The position numbers and the translations under genes were made by a program. From Curtobacterium sp. MCPF17_052 (GTDB lineage Bacteria > Actinomycetota > Actinomycetes > Actinomycetales > Microbacteriaceae): a stretch of DNA of 64,000 nt. How positions within the stretch are numbered: the first letter of the stretch is position 1; every line of letters starts with the position of its first letter. The notes below the pieces were generated by a model. That model did no database searches and was not told where the DNA came from. It worked only from the letters and a program-made list of their open reading frames with translations. The stretch spans positions 1 to 64,000 of the forward strand of contig NZ_QKSD01000008.1 in assembly GCF_003234085.1 (NCBI RefSeq), given 5' to 3'. This document shows positions 7,738 through 15,017 of this stretch, in pieces.

Positions 7738-8487
7738 ATGGGTGAAGAACGTCTGCGGTACGAGACGCGCACAGTGAAGACCGTTCGGGGGATGGAAGCG
7801 CGCACTGCTGCGAAGTGGGAGCGGGAGGGCTGGGAAGTCGTCTCCCAAACGCAGCGTCGTGTGCAGTCTGAATTGCAGATTCGTCGATTGGTGCCGAAGC
7901 GGTCATGGCGCACTTGGGCCATCGGCGGCGGAGCGGCAGCCGCTGTGGCCGCAGTCGTCGCCCTGGGGGTGACTGGGGTCTTCGCGGACGACGGCGGAGG
8001 CACGGAAACAGTCGCCACAGGGCCGCGGATGCCGGCGGAAACGCCTGGTGAAGAGAACAGCCCCTCAGCAACGAAGTCGTCGTCTTCCAGGTCGGAAAAC
8101 GTCGTCATTTCTGCTGCGTCCAACCCGGAACTCGCGGCGTTGCTGCAGCTCGGCGATTACTGCGACGCCGCCATCAATAGGTTCGCTGCGACGTACGACG
8201 GTCGCAGCATCATGTTCGATGGCTCGGTCGCGGCGATGAGCCCGCACGGCAACTACAAGACCCGCTACGACATGTTGATCGGGGCAGGGAACTTCAGCGT
8301 AACGGCAGCTCGGGGACCGGCATTCCAGTTCACCGACGTCAACACGGTCTCAGACCTGCATTACGCGGGGAACGTCCCTGACGCGATCGGCGTTGGTACG
8401 AACCTGACAGTGACCGCAACTGTCGGTGATTACAACCCGACGACGTGTCTCTTCCAGCTCCAGCCCGTCAAGACCGAGCTCCGGTAG
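7738..8487 (+). CDS. DUF4839 domain-containing membrane-anchored protein
   Basis: This 249-residue protein has three parts. The N-terminal segment of about 55 residues has the pattern RYETRTVKTVRGMEARTAAK...GWEVVSQ seen in front of DUF4839 in other actinobacteria. One transmembrane helix spans about residues 59-82. The DUF4839 domain fills the last 115 residues and is recognised by NPELAALLQLGDYCDAAI, MFDGSVAAMSPHGNYKTRYD, and the ending CLFQLQPVKT. The linker is Ser/Thr-rich. The start ATG at 7738 is the first Met with this N-terminus. The domain function is unknown. It is probably an extracellular or membrane-anchored accessory protein, and no operon partner is visible. Confidence 0.82.
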   Translation: MGEERLRYETRTVKTVRGMEARTAAKWEREGWEVVSQTQRRVQSELQIRRLVPKRSWRTWAIGGGAAAAVAAVVALGVTGVFADDGGGTETVATGPRMPAETPGEENSPSATKSSSSRSENVVISAASNPELAALLQLGDYCDAAINRFAATYDGRSIMFDGSVAAMSPHGNYKTRYDMLIGAGNFSVTAARGPAFQFTDVNTVSDLHYAGNVPDAIGVGTNLTVTATVGDYNPTTCLFQLQPVKTELR

Positions 8488-8619
8488 GACTCCGACGTTG
8501 ATTTGATTGACCACCGGTGCCATCGTCCAGTACCTGCGAAGCGCAGAACCATCCGAGCGTGAGGGCAACTTCTCGGTGTTCCAGCATTCTCTCCTTCAAC
8601 AGAATCGGCAGTCTGAACA

Positions 8620-9096
8620 GTGATCGAAACAACCGAGAAGCGTCGCACCACCCAGCACATCGGCGCGGCTGGGGAGCTGCTCGTGCAATACCAGCTCCTC
8701 AAGCTCGGGATCGACAGCGCCCGGCTCACAACGGATGCCGGTATCGACCTTGTCGTCTACGCACCGGCGTCCGGCGGCGCTACGACCGTGCAGGTCAAGA
8801 CCGTGGAACGGAGCATGCCCGCTGGCGGCCGCGGACGACTGGCGATCGGTTGGAACTTCCCGCACGAGACGCCGGCACAGTTGATGGCGTTCACCCTCCT
8901 GGAGACGGACCAAGTCTGGCTCTTCAGGATCAAGGAAGCGCAGCAGATCGCTCAACAGCACACGACGAGTGGTGTTCGTCGCCTCTACTGGTACACGGAC
9001 CCCGAGACGCCCCAGCGCGATGGCGTGCCACTCCTCCAGGCGGACATGGCGAACTTCCTGCTGTCGAAGCGTGCTCCGCTGCTGTTCCCACGCTGA
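8620..9096 (+). CDS. PD-(D/E)XK-like nuclease domain protein
   Basis: This 158-residue protein has the core of a restriction-like nuclease fold: an HIGAAGELLVQYQLLKLG helix with the conserved Glu (residues 13-30), then GIDLVVYAP with the catalytic Asp near residue 43, and TVQVKTVE with the Gln-x-Lys pair near residue 56. This matches the small DUF4365-like or archaeal-resolvase-like group. The start is a GTG with no strong ribosome site, so the N-terminus is tentative. It stands alone among accessory genes to the left of the defence island. The substrate is unknown; nuclease activity is inferred from the motif. Confidence 0.68.
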   Translation: MIETTEKRRTTQHIGAAGELLVQYQLLKLGIDSARLTTDAGIDLVVYAPASGGATTVQVKTVERSMPAGGRGRLAIGWNFPHETPAQLMAFTLLETDQVWLFRIKEAQQIAQQHTTSGVRRLYWYTDPETPQRDGVPLLQADMANFLLSKRAPLLFPR

Positions 9097-9150
9097 GTCT
9101 CGACGTCGTGGTCGGCTGATCCTCGACAGCGCCGCCGGTGCCAAGCCCCG

Positions 9151-9183
9151 CCGCTGGATCAGGGCAGGAGGCCCAGCTCCATA
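9151..9183 (+). repeat. Direct repeat, copy 1 (33 bp)
   Basis: GCCGCTGGATCAGGG, six variable bases, then GCCCAGCTCCAT. A second copy with the same ends and the same length lies at 10448-10480. The two bracket the membrane-protein pair at 9260-10391. Confidence 0.6.
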
Positions 9184-9188
9184 GATCG

Positions 9189-9222
9189 GGAGGCGCGTGG
9201 CGGGCCGGTCACGCGCCTCCCG
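9189..9222. terminator. Hairpin terminator
   Basis: A perfect 12-bp stem with arms GGGAGGCGCGTG and CACGCGCCTCCC and loop GCGGGCCGGT. It is a close sister of the hairpin at 7511-7550. It lies after the nuclease-like gene and before the next start. Confidence 0.8.
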
Positions 9223-9259
9223 GTCGGTCGGTACGGTGGGTGTGGGGAACGGGGGATCC

Positions 9260-10093
9260 ATGGTCGACGACAACGCGTGGTCGCCGCCGAAGCGGCGGAA
9301 CGGCATCTGGTGGATCGTGCTGAGTGGTCTGCTGCTGCCCGCCGGGTGGATCGCGTGGCTGCTCGTCGCGCTCGCCGGGTACAACGGCGTCGACAGCTCG
9401 AACCGGTCGCTCTCGGCGCAGACTCTGGGCGACGTCGTGGTGACGGTGATGTGCGCCGGGGTGCCGCTGACCGGGGTCGTCGTGCTGCTGGTGCAGCGAC
9501 GGCGTGACCGATCGGTCACGCTGGTCGGGCCGGTGGCGTGCGCGGTGTTCGCGGTCCTCGCGGCCGGGACGCTCGGGTACCCGACGACGGGGGTGGCGAA
9601 GAGCTGGGCTGCGGATGCCGAGCGCCGTGCGCAACCGCTCACTGAGCTCGAGACGAGCAGGACGCAGACCGAGTCGGAGCAGGACCTCGCAGGCGTCGGA
9701 GAGCTCGCCGTGCGCGCGCTGGGCGAAGACGTGCGTTCCCGGGACGTCGTCCAGGTCACCCTCGAGTGCCCGCTGTCGAATCTGCAGGAGGGCACGCAGT
9801 ACATGTGGCGATGGTCGGTGCCCTCCGACCCGAAGGCCGAGCCGCAGACCGATTCCGAGCGGCAAGCCGATCGGTTGCCAGCGGACGAGGTCGAGCGGCG
9901 ACTGGCTCCCGTACGCCAGGTGTTCCGCGAGGCCGGCCTCCGCGACGCCGACCCGTACGGCTGGGACATCCGCGCGCTCGGGGACGACTGGCTCGCGGAG
10001 GCGAACGCGACCGTGACCAGGAGCTCGGGCGACGTGATGCTCGAGACGACTTGTCTGGCGGGAGGGCCCGGCAACGGGTACGACGATGAGTGA
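9260..10093 (+). CDS. Hypothetical membrane protein
   Basis: This 277-residue protein is not recognised. Three hydrophobic segments fill the N-terminal part (about residues 16-40, 58-76 and 86-107). A soluble, acidic domain of about 165 residues follows, ending with a small Gly-rich tail, and it contains two cysteines (DVVQVTLECPLSNLQ and ETTCLAGG) that could form a disulphide outside the cell. The start ATG at 9260 follows GGGGGATCC. The end overlaps the next small membrane-protein gene by 8 bases, so the two form an operon. The pair is bracketed by the 33-bp direct repeats at 9151 and 10448. Confidence 0.72.
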   Translation: MVDDNAWSPPKRRNGIWWIVLSGLLLPAGWIAWLLVALAGYNGVDSSNRSLSAQTLGDVVVTVMCAGVPLTGVVVLLVQRRRDRSVTLVGPVACAVFAVLAAGTLGYPTTGVAKSWAADAERRAQPLTELETSRTQTESEQDLAGVGELAVRALGEDVRSRDVVQVTLECPLSNLQEGTQYMWRWSVPSDPKAEPQTDSERQADRLPADEVERRLAPVRQVFREAGLRDADPYGWDIRALGDDWLAEANATVTRSSGDVMLETTCLAGGPGNGYDDE

Positions 10094-10391
10094 GTCGGAC
10101 GTGCCCGCTGTCCCGAACCACCGAGCACCGACCCAGGTGTGGGTCGCGCTCGCGGTGTCGGCAGCGTGCACCGTGTACGAACTGCTCGCTGGCGCGCTCG
10201 TGGAGTGGACCGGGCTCGGGTTCGTGCCGCTGCTGCTCGTCGTGCCGGTCTACCTCGTGGCGATCCTGCTGCTCGTGTGGGTCGGGCAGCAGGGCGTCCG
10301 GACAGCGAGGACTCTGGCGATCGTCGTCGGGATCGTGCTCGCGGTGTCGCTGCCGATCTCGATGATCGTGGCGCTGGCGACGTGGGACTGA
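10086..10391 (+). CDS. Small hypothetical membrane protein
   Basis: This 101-residue protein has three predicted membrane helices (about residues 17-35, 44-65 and 74-97) and a short polar N-terminus. The ATG overlaps the end of the preceding gene by 8 bases, indicating coupled translation and joint function. The family is not recognised. Confidence 0.68.
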   Translation: MSESDVPAVPNHRAPTQVWVALAVSAACTVYELLAGALVEWTGLGFVPLLLVVPVYLVAILLLVWVGQQGVRTARTLAIVVGIVLAVSLPISMIVALATWD

Positions 10392-10447
10392 CTACGGTCG
10401 GCCGCTCCTGCACGGTCCGCTGAGGCTGCCCGGCCGCCGGATCTCCC

Positions 10448-10480
10448 GCCGCTGGATCAGGGGACCAAGCCCAGCTCCAT
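10448..10480 (+). repeat. Direct repeat, copy 2 (33 bp)
   Basis: Same ends as the copy at 9151-9183 (GCCGCTGGATCAGGG ... GCCCAGCTCCAT), with six differing bases in the middle. It does not fold as a tRNA end. It could mark a past recombination or an old gene-tail duplication. Confidence 0.6.
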
Positions 10481-10667
10481 TGCACGTGTGACCGGAGGAT
10501 GGCGCGAACTGAGCGTCTCGTCTCGTCTCGTGCTTGCTATCTTGTGTCCGCAGCGGCATCGAGACTGGTCGAGCCCCCGACACCGACGGCTGAGCACTGC
10601 GCTGCAGGACTCAACAGATGCCAAAAGCTCCGCTCCTCTGACAGGATCTGCTTCGCATCGCAGCCGC

Positions 10668-11237
10668 ATGCATAATCGTCGTGTGCCGTACCCCATGTGG
10701 AGCTACTTCCCCCGGAACGCCAGACCCGAAGAGTGGGCGCTCGGACTCGTCGAGAGCGTAGAGCGAAGTCGCTCGACTCTCGATACGACCGAGGTGTCAA
10801 GCGAGAGCGTCACCAAGTTGACGAGTGACGCCGTTCTCGAGGTCTTGCGGCCTGCGATGGAGGATCTCGGCTTCCAGGTCGAGTCAGGGAAATCGCGAGG
10901 CCAACGGATCGAGCGACCCGTGCTCTACGGAGACAACGGTCGACCCGAAGTGAAGTACGAAATCGACGCGTTCCACGATGAACTTGGTATTGCGGTTGAA
11001 GTTGAGGCGGGGCGAGGGGCTATGAGTAACGCCGCTTATCGCGACATCATCAGGACCTCTCTGCTTCTCGACGCGGACTACTTCGTTTTGATGATGCCGA
11101 TCGAGTACAGGTATCAGTCAAGCGGCCGTGTCCTGATGACTGAGGCATTTGCGAAGACCAGAGATCAGTTGTCGGCGATCTACGCCTCCCGCCGCCTGCG
11201 CCTTCCATTCGCCGCGGTCCTGCTCATCGGCTACTGA
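10668..11237 (+). CDS. Restriction-endonuclease-like protein (PD-(D/E)XK-like)
   Basis: This 189-residue protein is of a widespread but poorly characterised nuclease-like group. A predicted helix (TSDAVLEVLRPAMEDLGFQVE) is followed by strands holding the likely active site: KYEIDAFHDELGIAVEVEAG (residues 97-116), with Asp100 and Glu111 or Glu113 placed as in PD-(D/E)XK enzymes. Then NAAYRDIIRTSLLLDADYFV and the MMPIEYRYQSSG block complete the core. Starts at ATG 10668, GTG 10683 or ATG 10695 are all possible; I chose the first. Codon use is less GC-biased than in core genes, which fits acquisition. It is the first gene of the accessory stretch leading to the AIPR island. The target is unknown. 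Confidence 0.65.
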   Translation: MHNRRVPYPMWSYFPRNARPEEWALGLVESVERSRSTLDTTEVSSESVTKLTSDAVLEVLRPAMEDLGFQVESGKSRGQRIERPVLYGDNGRPEVKYEIDAFHDELGIAVEVEAGRGAMSNAAYRDIIRTSLLLDADYFVLMMPIEYRYQSSGRVLMTEAFAKTRDQLSAIYASRRLRLPFAAVLLIGY

Positions 11238-11291
11238 GCCGTCCGGTGCCGCGTCAGATTGCGTCAACGGTCGTGCGCTCAGACCAAGAGG

Positions 11292-11390
11292 AAGCAGGTC
11301 GTCGGAGTTCGGAGGGCCCGCCGCCCTCGCCGTCCACGAGGTACCGGAGCCGCACGCCGGTGCGGGGCCACGAGCTGACATCGTTGCAGG
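11292..11390 (+). pseudogene. Relic of a quinone oxidoreductase 5' end
   Basis: About 99 bases match the first codons of the quinone oxidoreductase gene at 453: both contain GCAGGTCGTCGGAGT and TTCGGAGGGCCCG, then CCCTCGCCGTCCACGAGGT. The translated remnant reads EFGGPAALAVHEVPEPHAGA before homology stops. No start codon or downstream body remains. It marks the left edge of the AT-richer island and looks like a leftover of the gene interrupted or deleted when the island arrived. Confidence 0.7.
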
Positions 11391-12083
11391 TTGCCCGGGC
11401 TCCGTGGAGCGGTCTTACGAGCGTCAGCACCGGAACGGCGGGACGCGACACGGCACCGCACGGCACGGCACGGCCGAGGGAACTGGCTCCCGACAACGGA
11501 GTCCAGTTCACAGATGCCCAACCGAGAAGTTATAGCTGCTCTAGATGCTGATGAGAGCCATAGTTGCGTCGCCGAAAGAACGCAATCTGTGCCGACGGGG
11601 ATCTCGGTTGGTAGCTTGCTCGTTACGGCGACCCTTTCCGACGGTTGCGAGCGCTATCCCACGGTGCGGTCACTCCCAGAAGGCGTCCTTTGGTGGATCC
11701 TATAATCGGCGGGCACCGAGGCGGAGACTCTTCGAGCGCGCGTAATGAACCAAGACCTGACAATTACAGTCGCTCGTCCGACGCACATCCCGCGAGGGCC
11801 GAGCGGAGGCATTCGCTTCATTTCGCACGCCGGGAGATATCAGCACCATCAGGGGGAATATCGACCGGAAGAGGTAGCGCCGGCGGCGGAAGCACGCCCG
11901 TGCCTCGGAAGTTGTTGCGGCGGTCCCCGCCTCCAAGTAATCGGCAACTTTCGCGCCGCGCAGCCTGCTGCCCGGTGCGTCCCTCGTAGTGGGGGGCACG
12001 CAAGAAGTGCGCGATCCTCGACTCTTGCTACTGTAGATGGGTCAGATGTTTGGATCTTGGTTTACAAGCATGGGGGTAGCGGC
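11391..12083. other. Noncoding stretch upstream of the AIPR gene
   Basis: Nearly 700 bases without a convincing gene. Composition falls from GC-rich to mixed. A short tandem run of CACGG/CGGCA units lies near 11448-11475. The AIPR reading frame stays open back to 11745, but this part translates to Arg/Pro-rich sequence with no family match, so it is treated as untranslated. It presumably contains the AIPR promoter; I could not place it. Confidence 0.5.
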
Positions 12084-14240
12084 ATGGGGTCGGCTGATCG
12101 GGCAGTTGTTGCGAAGCTTATTGAGGAGTTTGGGCAATCAAACTATCCGGGCGTGCACGACGATAAGGTGTTCGAACGCTTCGCTGTTGTGCAGTGTCTG
12201 AAACCTGTTGACCTCGGATTTGATGAGATCGAAGATGGGATTGTTGACGGAACAACCGACGGTGGAGTCGACGCCGTGTTCACGACCGTTAACGACATGC
12301 TCGTCGAGCCCGACAGCCCCTTCCTGGAAGCGAACTCGGACGCGATTGCTGGGCTGTCGAGAAACTTTGACCTGCGACTTCATATCGTCCAATCGAAGAA
12401 CCAGACTTCATGGGCGGAGTCAGTGTGGGAAAAGCTGCTTTCCGCATTACCGGAGCTTATATCGCTCGAATCGGATTTCGATGAGATTCGAGGTCGAGTC
12501 AAATCCGAGGTTGTCGACAGGTTCGACATTTTTCGTTCCTTGCTTCTGAACACTGCGTCGCGCTTCCCTCTCGTGACGGTACGAGTGTTCTATGTTTCGA
12601 AGGGTATAGCTGCGAACCGGACCAAATCTCTTACCGCGAAGGCAACGAAGGTGGGAGAAGCACTGCAATCGGTGCTGCCCTCCAAGGCGTCAGTCGAGAC
12701 CGTACACGTTGGCGTAGAGGAACTCTATGAAAGGACTGGATGGGCGATCTCGAAGCCAGCGACCCTTCGGTTCAGGGACCTTGTCGAAGTAGACGGCGCG
12801 GTCCTCGGGGTTGCGACCATTCAAAGTTTCCTGGAATTTATCCGCGACGAATTTGGCGTGCTTCGGCAAGACATATTCGATGCTAACGTGCGAGACTACG
12901 AGGGCAAGAACGCGGTGAATGGGTCTATCTTGGCGACCCTATCTGAACCGGAAGCTACCCCCTTCTGGTGGCTGAACAACGGGGTGACCGTGATCGGGGA
13001 TGAGTTGCAGAAGTCGGGTGCCTCTGTCGTTGTGGACCGACCCCTGATCGTGAATGGCTTGCAGACAAGTCACGTCATCGACTTAGCCGCGCGCCAGCAA
13101 AAGCTTGTGCCGGAGCGCGCTTCCGACGGAATTGTCGTTCGAATCCTGGAAAGCGATGACGAAGTTGCTCGCGATAAGATTATCGCCAGCACGAACAATC
13201 AGACGAAGGTGCCGAGCTCCGCGCTATACGCGTCCCAACCGGAGCAGCGCGAGATCGAGCGTTTTCTCGCGATGCACGACTGGTATTATGAGCGCAGAAA
13301 GAACTTGTACCGCAACCGGGGAGTTGACCCTGCTCGGCGTGTGTCAGTTGGACTTTTGGCGCAGGCCATGATTGCGCTCCTATTGAAGGAGCCGGACACC
13401 GCGCGAGCCCGGCCTTCTACCGGTCTGAAGCGGAATTACGAAGACCTTTTCGCGTCAAGTCTCAATCTCGAGGCCTACCTTGTGGCATTGCGGACGCTTT
13501 CGCAGACGGATGCATTCCTGAAGTCGGAAAAAGCGAGGTCAGTATCAAATGACATTTCAAATGTCCGATTTTACATGCTTGCGGCCTACGCGCTTCGTGC
13601 GTCAAATGTAGGGAGTGTCTCTGAGTTTGATTACACGCAAGCATGGAGAAGGATTCCGAAGGAATTTGACTCTGACATCGCCACAGCGGCGCTCCTACGC
13701 ATCGAGGCAATCGCCAAATACTCGATCACGGATCGGCCTGGGGCTACGCGAGATGCTCTGTTCAAGAATGCGGACTTCAGATTGTCCGTGCTAGAGGCAG
13801 CTATTTTGAGTGACGTCGAACCTCCAGTACTAGCGAAAGAATTCTCAAGCTCAGTTATATCTTGGATCGGAAGTAAGAGCGCGGACGGCCGCGTGAACGC
13901 AAACGTTCCGGCGATGACTCTCCTCGTCCTCCGGAGGGCCATCGATCAGCTGCCGGTCGACCGCTTGAGCTACCGGACTAGCCGCGGGCACCTGTCAGGA
14001 TTGAATGGGGGTTTTGTTAATCGTGTGCTCCGAGAGCACGGATATGCCCAGAGCTTCACTTCGGAGGCTGGCCGCACCTCTCGGGGAACTCTCGCCTTGG
14101 CCGATGAATTCACGGATTGGGTCAACTCTTGGGCATCAAAGAACGTACTTGTAGACTCCAGAAGTGTTCGCTCGGTACTGGTTCAGGCCGCCGAGGCTTC
14201 AGTGATCGATTTCATCGTCGATCAGAAATTGGCTGTCTAG
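12084..14240 (+). CDS. AIPR family (abortive infection phage resistance) protein
   Basis: This 718-residue protein contains the AIPR domain of phage-resistance loci. The diagnostic part runs from about residue 275 to 430: NAVNGSILATL, FWWLNNGVTVIGDEL near residue 294, RPLIVNGLQTSHVI near 320, IIASTNNQTKVPSSAL near 366, and a helix with YYERRKN and ISVG-like RRVSVGLLAQAM. The N-terminal 100 residues hold GTTDGGVDAVFTTVND and LRLHIVQSKNQTSW, resembling a PD-(D/E)XK core (Asp, then Gln-x-Lys). The ATG at 12084 with GGGGGTA upstream is chosen over the longer open frame. Base composition is clearly lower in GC than the surroundings. It converges with the GIY-YIG/methyltransferase operon, with 42 bases of overlap. 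Its likely role is phage or plasmid defence. Confidence 0.87.
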   Translation: MGSADRAVVAKLIEEFGQSNYPGVHDDKVFERFAVVQCLKPVDLGFDEIEDGIVDGTTDGGVDAVFTTVNDMLVEPDSPFLEANSDAIAGLSRNFDLRLHIVQSKNQTSWAESVWEKLLSALPELISLESDFDEIRGRVKSEVVDRFDIFRSLLLNTASRFPLVTVRVFYVSKGIAANRTKSLTAKATKVGEALQSVLPSKASVETVHVGVEELYERTGWAISKPATLRFRDLVEVDGAVLGVATIQSFLEFIRDEFGVLRQDIFDANVRDYEGKNAVNGSILATLSEPEATPFWWLNNGVTVIGDELQKSGASVVVDRPLIVNGLQTSHVIDLAARQQKLVPERASDGIVVRILESDDEVARDKIIASTNNQTKVPSSALYASQPEQREIERFLAMHDWYYERRKNLYRNRGVDPARRVSVGLLAQAMIALLLKEPDTARARPSTGLKRNYEDLFASSLNLEAYLVALRTLSQTDAFLKSEKARSVSNDISNVRFYMLAAYALRASNVGSVSEFDYTQAWRRIPKEFDSDIATAALLRIEAIAKYSITDRPGATRDALFKNADFRLSVLEAAILSDVEPPVLAKEFSSSVISWIGSKSADGRVNANVPAMTLLVLRRAIDQLPVDRLSYRTSRGHLSGLNGGFVNRVLREHGYAQSFTSEAGRTSRGTLALADEFTDWVNSWASKNVLVDSRSVRSVLVQAAEASVIDFIVDQKLAV

Positions 14241-15017
14241 AGCGGACGTACGTTCCTCCGTTGATTCGCTCAGCAGATTGCCAACAAGAGCCTGGGTGTT
14301 GATAGCATCTGCGGTCGGTCTCGACCGACCCTCGGCGTACGCGAGCCGAGCAGCAGCTAGGTCGGCGAGCCGGATGGCTTGAATCACGATCACCCGTCGG
14401 AGTCCCGCGGAGACCTCCCCCCTCTCGTGGGCGACTGCAGCTACCCGTCCTAGGGTCTCTGCGCGCCGCGCGATTCGAACGTCGGGGTGCTCACGGTCCT
14501 CCCGGAGTTCGCTTGGAATCAAGGAAAAATGATAGGATCGTGGCAGTTCGATTCGTCTCGAGCGAGGCGGAATCTTCTCATTCAGGATTGCTCGATACTT
14601 TGATTCCTCGATCGCAGTGAGGTATGCGGAATATTCGAGCTGATCAATAGCCGTCGTTTTTTCCTTCGACGGGAGCTGTCGAGTGTGCTCCGCCGGCCAC
14701 AGCTCCACCTCCGCCACCTCGAACGGATCGAGGATGCGGTAAGCGAGGGTGTCTGTCCGTTGGCCTCGGAGATGTCTGCCAACCCGAGTGGCGAAGTCTT
14801 CCTTCGTTTGGCCGACGTAAATTGGCTCGCCGTCGTAGTCGTAGAAAGCGTAGACACCAATACAATTTCCGAGGCGCTTTCCGGAGTCTTCATCGACGGC
14901 ATTAAGCGCTTCGGAAAGAAGTTGCCTGAATCCCCGCACGAATCTGGTGGGGAGTGAATTTCTTGCGGGAGGTTGGTGGTCTGGTTCGTTGTACGATGCG
15001 ATACCGCGGCTACCCAT
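14199..15017 (-). CDS. GIY-YIG nuclease family protein (candidate restriction enzyme)
   Basis: This 272-residue protein has an N-terminal GIY-YIG nuclease domain: GVY at residues 54-56 (IGVYAFYDYDGEPIYVGQT), YVG at 67-69, a conserved Arg at 78 (FATRVGRHLRG), and the metal-binding Glu at 128 in DQLEYSAYL. A C-terminal region of about 130 residues, ending in an acidic tail, is unassigned. The ATG has a good ribosome site (GGGAGGTGG). It overlaps the stop of the cytosine methyltransferase gene by 8 bases, so the two are co-translated. This is the layout of a type II restriction-modification pair in which the nuclease is of the Eco29kI/Hpy188I type. The assignment as the cognate nuclease is inference. 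It is AT-richer than the core genome. Confidence 0.82.
   Translation of the reverse strand: MGSRGIASYNEPDHQPPARNSLPTRFVRGFRQLLSEALNAVDEDSGKRLGNCIGVYAFYDYDGEPIYVGQTKEDFATRVGRHLRGQRTDTLAYRILDPFEVAEVELWPAEHTRQLPSKEKTTAIDQLEYSAYLTAIEESKYRAILNEKIPPRSRRIELPRSYHFSLIPSELREDREHPDVRIARRAETLGRVAAVAHERGEVSAGLRRVIVIQAIRLADLAAARLAYAEGRSRPTADAINTQALVGNLLSESTEERTSALDSQFLIDDEIDH

Noticed and set aside
9151..10480. tRNA or attachment-site halves for an integrated element
   Set aside because: Neither copy folds as a tRNA end and no integrase is nearby; listed only as a direct repeat.
11745..12083. Longer N-terminus of the AIPR protein from an upstream start
   Set aside because: The extra residues are low complexity and lack similarity; the ATG at 12084 with a G-rich ribosome site begins the ordered domain.
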